Origin: Streptomyces sp. NL15-2K
GTDB taxonomy: Bacteria; Actinomycetota; Actinomycetes; Streptomycetales; Streptomycetaceae
Length of the DNA stretch: 64,000 nt
Direction: 5' to 3'
NCBI RefSeq assembly: GCF_030551255.1
Contig: NZ_CP130630.1
Span: forward strand, 10,911,001-10,975,000
In this document: one piece after another, positions 11,201 to 19,100 of the stretch
Layout of the letters: every line of letters starts with the position of its first letter
Position numbering within the stretch: position 1 is the stretch's first letter
Notes under the pieces: model-generated
Seen by the model: only the letters and a program-made list of their open reading frames with translations
Database searches by the model: none
What the model was told of the DNA's origin: nothing
Made by a program: the position numbers and the translations under genes

Positions 11201-13097
11201 CGAACTCTCGGCGCAGGAACGCCCCCAGCCCGTACCGGCTCAGCCTGGCGTGCGTGTACGGCTCGATCTCGGTCACCGCCACCACGGCGACGCGGCGGGG
11301 TTCGGGGGTGTCGCGCGCCCCGGTGCCCAGCCGGTAACCGGCGTCGCGCAGCGCCTCGTCGGCGACCTTGGTCACCAGTGCGTGCTGCGGGTTGTAGATC
11401 CGCAGGTCGGACGGCGGAACCCGGAGCTGGACGGGATCGACCTCCACGCCGTCGACGAACGCGCCGTGCGGCGCGTCGCCGGTGAGCCCGGCCTCCTCGA
11501 GGGTGCCGCCGTCGGTGCGGTCCAGGCCCCGCCACCGCCGCTCGGGCAGCGGCCGCAGGTCGTGCTCGCCCCGGTGGACGGCCCGTTCGAAGGCGTCCAC
11601 GGTCTCCAGCGACCCGAAGTGCGCACCGAGTCCTACGACGTCCAGCGCGGGCAACACGGCGGACTCGGCAGGGGCGGGCAACACGGCCGAGTCGGCAGGC
11701 GCGGGCAGCACGGCCGACTCGGCAGGAGCAGGCGCGCTGACCCCCTCGGGGGACGACAGCACGACGTGCGCGTTGGTCCCGCCGAACCCGAACGCGGAGA
11801 CCGCCGCCCGCCGCGGACCCGGCCTCTCGGGCCAGGCCTGCGCGGAACGCACCAGGGCGTCACCGCCGACCCGGCCGTCCGGGGAGGAGATCGGCTGGTC
11901 CACGCCGATGGTCGGCGCAATCGTGCCGTCGTCCATGGCCAGCACGACCTTGAGCAGACTGCTCAGACCGGCCACGGTCAGCAGATGCCCGATGTTGCCC
12001 TTGACCGAGCCGAGCAGCGGCACCTTGCCGTGCGGACCGAAGAACTCGGCGAGGGACTCGGCCTCGGTCGTGTCCCCGATCGGCGTGCCGGTGGCATGGC
12101 ACTCCACGTAGTCGATGTCCGCCGGGTCCACACCGGCGTCGGCGTAGGCGCGGGCCAGCGCGTCCAGCTGCCCGCTCTTGCGTGGGACGAGCGGGTGGCG
12201 TCCGGCACCGTCGTTGGACAGCCCGATGCCGTCCACCACGGCGTGGATGCGGTCGCCGTCGCGCAGCGCGTCCGCCAGCCGCTTCACCGCGACCATGCCG
12301 GCGCCCTGGCCGGTGACGATGCCGCCGGAGCGGCCGTCGAAGGGCTGGCTGAACCCGTTCTCCGGATAGGCGTGCAGATCGGAGAACGACAGGTGGATCA
12401 GGGTCGGATCGGGGGCGCAGACCCCGCCCGCCAGCACCAGGTCCGCCTGCCCCGAGGCGAGGTGGCCGCAGGCCAGGCCGAGCGCGTACAGCGCCGACGA
12501 GCAGGCGGCGTCCAGGCAGTAGCGGGGGCCGCCCAGGCCGAGCGCGGCGGCGGTGACGGCGGCGGGCGATCCGCTCACCCGCAGGTTCTCCGGGACGACC
12601 GCCTGACGGTCGATCAGCGGGCGCGCACCCGGCAGCGCGGCGAGCTCGGGCAGGCCCGCGCGGCGCAGTCCGGCGAGCACGGCCTCCTGCGCCAGCGGAA
12701 CGCTGACCTCGGCCGAAGTCGGCGTCGGGAAGGAGTAGTTGCCCATCACCAGGCCGGTGCGGGCGAGGGTCTCGGGCCGGTCGGCCAGGCCGCAGTCCCG
12801 CAGCGCTTCCCGGGCCGCGTACATCGACCAGTGGAAGATCCGGTCGAGGCCCGCGAGGTAGCCGGCGTCCAGCCGGTAGCCGCTGGGGTCGAAGTCGAAG
12901 TCGGTGACGAACCCGCCGCGCCGGGAGGTGATGCGGTGGCGGGGGTCGAGGTCACGCTCGTCGAGCGCCGCCCCGAAGACCTCCTCACCGCCGTCCCGGC
13001 GGCTGTCGATGCCGCCGCGCAGGTTCTGCCGGAACTGCTCGGGCGTCCGGGCGTCGGGGAACAGGCAGGAGATCCCGACGATTGCGAACTTGGTCAT
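5244..13097 (-). CDS. pfaC: PfaC-like multidomain synthase: KS-CLF-AT-linker-DH-DH
   Basis: A 2617-residue iterative synthase subunit. The N-terminal ketosynthase has DAACSSAL with Cys199, HATGTPIGD and a GH before LLTVAGL. A second KS-like domain (about 520-1050) reads SSDGAGTA where the active-site Cys should be, the mark of a chain-length factor. Next is an acyltransferase of the PfaB type with GYSLGES (Ser1182). A Pro/Thr/His-rich linker (about 1480-1820) precedes two FabA-like dehydratases with catalytic His in CHFPDDPVLAGS (His2110) and CHFHRDPVMPGS (His2510), each built of two hot-dog halves. The ATG at 13095-13097 is preferred over upstream codons: homology starts at MTKFAIVGIS and GGAGGGACC lies just upstream. 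In Shewanella-type systems the AT is a separate protein, PfaB; here it sits inside PfaC. Confidence 0.93.
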   Translation of the reverse strand: MTKFAIVGISCLFPDARTPEQFRQNLRGGIDSRRDGGEEVFGAALDERDLDPRHRITSRRGGFVTDFDFDPSGYRLDAGYLAGLDRIFHWSMYAAREALRDCGLADRPETLARTGLVMGNYSFPTPTSAEVSVPLAQEAVLAGLRRAGLPELAALPGARPLIDRQAVVPENLRVSGSPAAVTAAALGLGGPRYCLDAACSSALYALGLACGHLASGQADLVLAGGVCAPDPTLIHLSFSDLHAYPENGFSQPFDGRSGGIVTGQGAGMVAVKRLADALRDGDRIHAVVDGIGLSNDGAGRHPLVPRKSGQLDALARAYADAGVDPADIDYVECHATGTPIGDTTEAESLAEFFGPHGKVPLLGSVKGNIGHLLTVAGLSSLLKVVLAMDDGTIAPTIGVDQPISSPDGRVGGDALVRSAQAWPERPGPRRAAVSAFGFGGTNAHVVLSSPEGVSAPAPAESAVLPAPADSAVLPAPAESAVLPALDVVGLGAHFGSLETVDAFERAVHRGEHDLRPLPERRWRGLDRTDGGTLEEAGLTGDAPHGAFVDGVEVDPVQLRVPPSDLRIYNPQHALVTKVADEALRDAGYRLGTGARDTPEPRRVAVVAVTEIEPYTHARLSRYGLGAFLRREFDKAGVQLTEEQRAALTEVARDAVVDPIGANEVLSYIGNVMAGRISSRWNLTGPSFTLSSDGAGTAEALQVARLLLLDPDLEAVLVTAVDLAGSAENLLVGPELAAEAGLSFNDGDRGRRVGEGAGALVVTRPDTSRGQVYARLDGVAVRYAPAAGSKSAPATGSKSAPATGSMPAAAAGQLAEAARAALDEAGVAAADVGYVEAHASGTEDTDRSEITALSRVYEADADGAASGTGTTALGSVAAQIGDTGCAAGLAGLIRAVLCVRHAYLPGTPGWKRPAGDLADAFADSALYVPDASRPWLREEADGRRHAAVDMLGASGSHAHVVLSSVPDAERPRRSADWYPAGGPVLLALGAGTPDGLAAEAGRYRALLDDGADPHALAREAAGELGDKRLRAVLVGQDREGLARQLELAARDLPVAHAEGREWATPAGSFFTPRPIGPDGRVALVYPGAFNSYPGLGADLFRTFPALLDRFERQAAQPARMLRAAHLYPRTREALDRRGLMRLEERLGDDVPFMLATGTSFAILYTALVREVLGITAHGGFGYSLGESSMLFATGGWDPAGRSDSLISDSPVFKDRLCGPRRTVRELWGLGDEVPDEEVWASHVLLSPAGPVREALARYDRVHLTHVNTPQELVIAGDPAQCRALIAELGCRAARSPVNVVMHCPVVDAEFDGLARLNDYPTGSFGDLELFSAYDYLPLPAERLGESPRRIATTLRSTIDFPRLVDAAYERGYRYFIEVGPGATCSRWIRETLGDAPHVAACVDRRGVPATTPLAHLMARLVGHGLPVDLTALLGTAQGERPATAPAARRLPTIRVGQGEPIPDRIAREAAAALATGRPETAARAHTPHETAAASATGRPQPAGTPHETPAAPTTDHPETTTRAHTPHKTTATPTTGRPQPATPAHTSHETTTPPTIRHPQPATPHRTPHETAPPPTTGRPTPATPQPVARTSAKALPTGSTGPVGPTTPARPTTPAGPTHPAAPVPTPTPTSTPVPALSVPPEEPPAMPADPTLEVSEVITFGGDPITALPWGSPQPSVAGAPTATAPSAPVQPPATPSSATPPATAPAPGPSAGPGRRPAADLVRELRQGMLAAHGVVMETHRVLQSATLERAEALLDAQSAGARPAPAPPATVHRPAPPAVSPPAADRPAALPSGSATTPTTPPPPPATPPQDKARDGVVEGVIWDEADLLEFATGSLANVFGPEFAEIDTFAARVRLPAPPYHFVTRVTELDAKPGVLEPSRITTEYVVPEDAWYAVDGGVPPAVTVESGQCDLLLVSYLGIDFRNKGERVYRLLDSSLTFRGGLPTTGQTLRYEISIDRFVRQGDTTIFFFSYDCYADDELILELRDACAGFFSKQELDTPLGVVLTDKDRARRAALPKGTFKPLAYARKHQLDAADLELLAQGKPGEVFGPDHAQDPGINPALRLPDERLRMIDEVTIDRKGGPCELGSLSAVKHLQPDGWYFTCHFPDDPVLAGSLIAEGAVQLLQIYLMHQGMHLTLPDARFQTVTDRRIDVQVRGQVTPKDAEIRYEVEVTELTLLPRPTVIADVLIYLGDKPVVRMQNLGLQIVEKPGTPYRPETGGVPRFLGRRNRDGEPAMINELHLAHSAKGLLDMAMGPEFEIYRDSRAPYIPNGDFQFVDRVMSLKGTRGDLSPGSEMVTEYDSPDDAWYYRENSSPYMPNCVYMESSLQAAIFLGYYLGATLREPQEEYSIRNLDGRATLVKDIDLRGKTIRHHSKLLMTSVVSGAVLQNFSYELSADGEVFYTGESLFGYFSAAALSNQVGLDSGTYVQPWIEAEQPAAGRVRRIDLTQDSPAFRDTEGGELHLPGGRFDLVDRVDLVADGGRHGAGYLHGHRGIRPDEWYFDCHFHRDPVMPGSLGVEAVLQALRLFVLEQNLAEGMPRPRFAMATDVEMSWKYRGQILRDDRELFFDVHVKEVRKEADRLLLIADADLWKPGLRIYELTDVAIEVRPEAD
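8290..8665 (-). repeat. Degenerate tandem repeat encoding the AT-DH linker
   Basis: About six imperfect copies of an 18- to 21-codon unit lie in the PfaC-like gene, each ending near TPHET (variants TPHKT, TSHET) and containing TGRPQPATP-type text. They cover roughly residues 1478-1600 of the protein. The low-complexity, Pro/Thr-rich composition suggests a flexible interdomain tether. Two smaller repeats occur in the same gene: 24-bp units around 10681-10755 (APATGSKS) and 27-bp units around 11640-11735 (PAPAESAVL). Confidence 0.8.
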
Positions 13098-13180
13098 GGA
13101 ACTTGGTCCCTCCAGGGTTCCGGGGGCCCGGCGGGGGCCTCGATGAGGCCCCCGCCGGGCCCGCCAGTCCAGCCGTCGGC

Positions 13181-16100
13181 TCAGCGGCTCGCGAACTTGG
13201 CGGCCAGCTGCGGGGTGGACACGAGGGACAGCCCCGCGAACCGGAGCAGCACGCGGCCGTCCGGGGCGCAGGCCGAGACGTCGACCGTGGCGGACGCACC
13301 GTTCGCCGAGACCGGCTCCACGACCACGACGAACGGCTCGCCGTCCGGCAGCGCCTCGTACAACTCGGCCCGCGCCACCGACATCGGCAGGCTCGCCGTG
13401 TCGCGGTGCCGGCGCATCCACACCAGCGCGGCCTGCAGCAGCAGGTCGGCGGTGCCGGGTGCGTACCGGCTGCTCGCGAACGCACCGCCCGCGGGCCGGT
13501 GTTCCGGCAGCGCGCACTCGATCACCAGGCGCGACTCGTCGTCCCGCAGCACCCGGCGCAGACCGCGCAGCGACTCGCCGTGGAAGAGGGTGCCGTCGGA
13601 GTAGCAGGCCTGCGCGTCGCTGCCGTCGCCCAGGGCGGGCAGCCCGGTCACGCGCTGCGGCTGCGGCCGTGCGCCGCCGCCGAGGAGCACCCGCGCCGCG
13701 TAGTGCGGACGGACCGTCCCGTCAGCAGTGGTCGAGCGGATCGCCACGTCGGCCTCGGCGCCGTCGGGTGTCGGGTCGAAGGAGAGCTGGAACCGGCTGC
13801 CGTCGAGCGAGTCGTCGAAGATCACACCCTTGTGGACCGCGAAGTCCCGGATCTCCGCGACGCCGCCGCCGGTCAGCCGCTCGACGGCGCCCGCCGCCCA
13901 GCCCAGGGCCGCTGCGGCGGGCAGCACGGGCGCGTCCCCGATGACATGGTCGGCGACGAGCGGCTCGCCGACGAGGGACGCCAGGTCCCGCTCCAGGACG
14001 ACCGGCGAGGCGGGCGCGGCCTGCTCGCGCTCGGACAGGGGCGTGGTCGGTCCGAGGACCGTGACCACGTCACCGCCGCGCTCGGGCGCGAACTGCTCGG
14101 CGAAGAACCGGACTCCGGTGTCCTCGGGGATGAGGCTGATCCCGCGCTCCTTGAAGACCGCCTTGATCTGCGGCGACACCATGCCGCTGTCCCAGGCGCC
14201 CCAGTTGAGGGATGTCACGTGGCTCTGCGGGTGGCTCCGCTTCCAGGCGGCAGCCCAGGAGTTGAGCACCTCGTTGGCCATGGCGTAGTCCGACTGGCCG
14301 CGGTTGCCGAAGAATCCGGCGACCGACGAGAACAGCACTACGTGCCGCAGCCGATCGGCGGGCAGCGCCGCGACGACCGAGCGCAGACCGCCCAGCTTGA
14401 CGGAGAAGACACGATCGATCTCGGCCGCCTTCTTCGCGGAGATCAGCTGGTCCGCGAGGACGCCCGCGCCGTGCACCACACCGGTGATCCGCTCCCGGTA
14501 CGGCGCCAGGGCCGCGGCGGTCGCGGCGGCGTCGGTGATGTCCACCGCCAGGTACTCGACCTCGCTGCCCGCAGTCCGGATCGCGGCCAGAGTCTCCCGC
14601 ACCTCGCGTTCGCCGACGACCGCCTGGTAGAGCTGCTCCACCCGCTTGGGGGTCGGCTTCTCGCCCGCCTGCTTCAGCTGGTCGACGGCGGCGGCCTTCA
14701 GTGCGCCCTGGTCGGTCAGCCCGCGGGCCCACTCCGGCTCCTCACCCAGTGCCGTACGGCCCAGGAGCAGCACCCCCGGACGGTGCGCGGCGGCGAGGGC
14801 CTCGGCGCAGCGGGCGGTGATGCCGCGTCCGCCGCCGGTGACGACCAGCAGGTCGTCGGAGGTGAGCGGTACGGCGTCCGCGCTCGGTGCGGCCGGCTCC
14901 TCGCCGAGGGTCAGCGCGACCCGGCGGACGCCGTCACGGCCCACCTGCACCGGCCCGGCCGCGGCGTCGTACACCTCCTCCAGCACCAGATCGGCGGCCT
15001 CCCCTGCACCGAGGGCGGGCGTCAGGTCCAGGGCCCGGCAGAAGAGTTCGGGCGCCTCCACCGCGAGGGTCTTCAGCAGACCGCCGACGCCTCCGGCGGG
15101 CACCGCCTCCTCGGCGACCCCGCCGAGACCGAAGGCCCCGTCCAGCTGGGTGACCGTGACGAAAGCGGCCCGCTCACCCGTTTCCGCGGCGGCCGTCAGC
15201 GGGCCCACCACGTGCTTGGCGATCAGCAGGGTGTGCGCGAGCCTGCGCACGCCCTCGGCCCAGGCGAGAGAGTCCGCGGCGGCGAAGCCGAGGACGAGGT
15301 GCACTCGGTCCGTGCCCAGCTCCTCGAGGCGCGAGGCGAGTTCATTGGCGCCCCAGCTCGAGAGCGCGCCGTCCGCGCCGCCGCTGATCCGCTGCGGCAC
15401 GCCGGGCAGCCGCAGCACGCGCAGCTGCCAGCCGGCGGCGACGAGCCGGCCCGCCGCGGCCTCGGCGACCGCACTGCCGTCGTCGACGACGATCGCGGCC
15501 GCGCCCTGCGGATACGCCCCCACCAGCCGGTCCGGCACGGGCAGGTCCACCAGCGCGGCCTGGCCCCGGCCGAGCGCGGCGGTGACGGGAGCCGCGGCGG
15601 GGGCCGGCTCGGTGGCGGCAGATCCGATGGCGGTCGTCTCGGCGGCGGTCGGCTCGGTGACGGCCGACTCGGCGGTGGTCGCCTCAGGAGCAGGCCGCTC
15701 CCCGGACGCGGCACCGGAGAGCCCGGTGACGAAGCCGACGATGTCGCTCAGGGTGCGCAGTTCGGCGAGTTGTTCGGGGCCGACGGGGGTGGGGCTGGGG
15801 AAGTTTTCTTGGAGGACGCCCATGATTTCGACGCGTTTGATGGAGTCGATGCCGAGGTCGGCCTCGACGTCCATCCCCAGGTCGAGCATGTCGGCGGGGT
15901 AGCCGGTCTTGGTGGCGACGACGTCGAGGAGGACGGCGCGTACGTCGTCGGCGGAGGGCGCGGCTGCCGGCGCCGGGCCGGGTTCGGCGGCGGCCGTGGT
16001 GCTTGGGTCGGACGCGGGGGCAGGGGCGGGGGCGGCGCCCGGCTCGCGGAGTTCGAGGACGAAGCCGACGATCTCGTTCAGGGTGCGGAGTTCGGCGAGT

Positions 16101-19100
16101 TGTTCGGGGCCGACGGGGGTGGGGCTGGGGAAGTTTTCTTGGAGGACGCCCATGATTTCGACGCGTTTGATGGAGTCGATGCCGAGGTCGGCCTCGACGT
16201 CCATCCCCAGGTCGAGCGTCTCGGCCGGGTAGCCGGTCTTCTCCGACACGATGCCGAGCAGTGCGGCAGCGACGTCCTCCGTGTTGACGACCTGGACCGG
16301 GGCGGTCTGCGTCGCCGTCGCGGTGGCCGAGGCCTGCGTACGGGCGCTCTCCCCGCCGAGACTCAGGACGAAGCCGACGATCTCGCTCAGCGTCCGCAGC
16401 TCGGCGAGTTGTTCGGGGCCGACGGGGGTGGGGCTGGGGAAGCGTTCCTGGAGGACGCCCATGATTTCGACGCGCTTGATGGAGTCGATACCCAAGTCCG
16501 CCTCCAGGTCCATGCCGAGGTCGAGCATTTCCGCCGGGTAGCCGGTCTTTTCCGAGACGACCGCGAGCAGCGCGCCCTCCACGTCGGCGGCAGATGCCCC
16601 GGACGACGGCGGCGGCTCGGGGGCGGGGGCGGCAGATTCGTCCGGCGCGGGACCGGCCGGGGGCATCCCGGCCGCGGTCTCCTCCGGGCGGGCCGGAGCG
16701 GGCGGCTCGACGGCCGGAACCGCCGGAGCGGGCGGGACTGCCGGCGCGGTCAAAGCAGTCAAAGCGGGCGGAGCGGGCGGCACGGCCGGAGCAGCCGGGG
16801 CCACGGGCGACGCGGGAGCCGCCGGCGCGGCCGGAGTCACCGGCTCGGTGGGAGCCACCGGCGTGGACGGTGCCGTCGGCGCCGACGTGCCCAGCTCCAT
16901 GGCCGCCAGGTCCCGCAGGATCTCGTTGGCCCGCAGATGCGTGCGGCCGATGGCAAGGCCGTGCTCCTTGACGGTGGCCACGCCGGGGAACACCTCATGG
17001 ACACGGCCCTGCTCGTCGGCCCGCTCGAGGATCCCCATCAGGCGCTGCGCGCCCGCCAGTTGACCGTTGAGGTAGTCGTCGTGCAGGGCCAGGTGATCGG
17101 CGATCACCTCGGACAGCCGGTCGTTGCCGGGGGCGGGTGTCGGCTGGCGTTCTTCTTCCACGAGTTCGCTCTCCAGGACGTCTTCGGTAACGGGCGGCGC
17201 CGCGGGCACCACCTCCGGTACGGCGGGCCGCACGGCGACAGCGGTCGCGGCGGTCACCGGGACCGGCGCGGACGAGGCTGCCGCCGTCGGCGCGGGCGAC
17301 ACCTCGGCCGCGGGCGCGCCGGCGGCCACCGCCGGAGCGGTCTCGGCCACCGCGGTCTTTGCGACTGCGGTCTCGGCCACTGCGGGTACCGCCTCGGCGG
17401 CCTCCGGCCGAGCCACCCGGTAGCCGTTCTCCAGCGCCTCGCGGTACGCCGCCTCACGTGCCTCCGGCACGTGGTTGATGCCGTTCAGCGGTACGGTCAT
17501 GCCCTTGACCGGCTCGGTGACCGGCGGCGCGGCCACGTAACGGTCCTCGGTGGTCAACGGCAGGCCCAGCACCGCGAGTTGGGCCACCGCACGCTTCAGC
17601 GAGAGCTCGGCGTCACCCTTGGGGCCCGGGTCGAGCTGCACGGCGAAGTGCTCGCGGTCGCCGAGGATGCGGCGCACCAGCTGGGTCAGCACGCCCTTCG
17701 GCCCGAACTCCACGAACGTGCGGAAGCCCGCCGCGTACATCTCCTCGACCCGCTCGGCGAACTGCACCGGCTTGACGAGCTGGTCGACCAGGGTCCGCCG
17801 GTTGGCGTCGACGTCCGAACCGTACGAGGCACCGGGCGAGTTGGCGTACACCGGCTGCCGCGGCTCGCGGATCTCCGCGTCGGCCACGCGCCGCCCGAAC
17901 GCCTCCACCGCGTGGGCCACGAACGGCGTGTGGAACGCCGCCGAGACCGGCAGCCGCACCGCCCGTACGCCGGCCGCGTCCGCCGCCCGGACCAGCCGCT
18001 CCACGGCGTCGGTGGCCCCGCCGAGCACGACCTGGTCGGGGGCGTTGCGGTTGCAGACCGTCAGCTCGGGGTGCTCGGCGAGCAGGCGCTCGACCTGCTC
18101 CGCGGAAGCGGTGACCGCGGCCATCGCCCCGGCGTCGAAGTCCGGGTCGGCGGGCGGTGCCATGGCGGCACCCCTCGCCCGGGCCAGAGCGACGTACGTG
18201 TCGTCGTCGATCGCGCCGGCGGCCCACAGGGCGGCCAGCTCACCGAAGCTGTGCCCGAGGAAACCGTCGGCGGCGAAGCCCAGTTCGCTCAGGTACCGGA
18301 AGTGGCCGGCCGCCAGGGCGCCGATCGCGGGCTGGGCGTACTCGGTGCGGCGCAGCTCGGTCTCGTACGCCGCGCGCGTGTCCTCGTCGAAGGCGGGCGG
18401 CGGGAACGCGACGCGGGACAGGGGGAGTTCGTGGTCCGCGAAAGCCGCGTTCGCCCGGTCGAAGGCCGCCCGCAGGGGAGGCAGCGCGAGCACCGCGGTC
18501 CGGCCGGGCTCGACGTACTGGCTGCCCTGGCCCGCGAAGAGCGCGCCCACCTTGCCGGTGGGGGCGGCCGAGCGGCGGAAGTAGACGCCCTTGGGGTGGG
18601 ACCAGGCCTCCTCGGCGGGCTTCGCGCGCAGTTCGGTCACGGCGAGGGCGCGCAGCTCGGCGAGCTCGGCGTCGGAGCGGGCGACGAGAGCGAGCCGGGG
18701 ATGGCCGGCCGGAGCGGGCTCGGTGCGCGGCTCCGCGCCGCTTTCCAGCGCCCGCACCAGGCCGTTCATGTCAGGTTCATGCCATACATATACCTGGCTC
18801 ACAGGAGACATGACCCGCAGATCGTCCCCGTCGCCGTGCTCCTGAAGCACCACATGGAAGTTGGTGCCGCCGAAGCCGAACGACGAGACGGCCGCGCGCC
18901 GTTCGGGCCGGTGCGGGTCGCGGATCCACGGGCGGGCCTGTGCGCTGACGTAGAACGGGCTCTCGGCCCAGTCGATCGCCGGGTTCGGCCGCTCCACGTT
19001 GATGGTGGGCGGCAGCACCTTGTGGTGCAGGGCCAGCGCCAGTTTGATCATGCCGGCCGCGCCCGCGGCCGCCTTGGTGTGGCCGATCTGCGACTTCACG

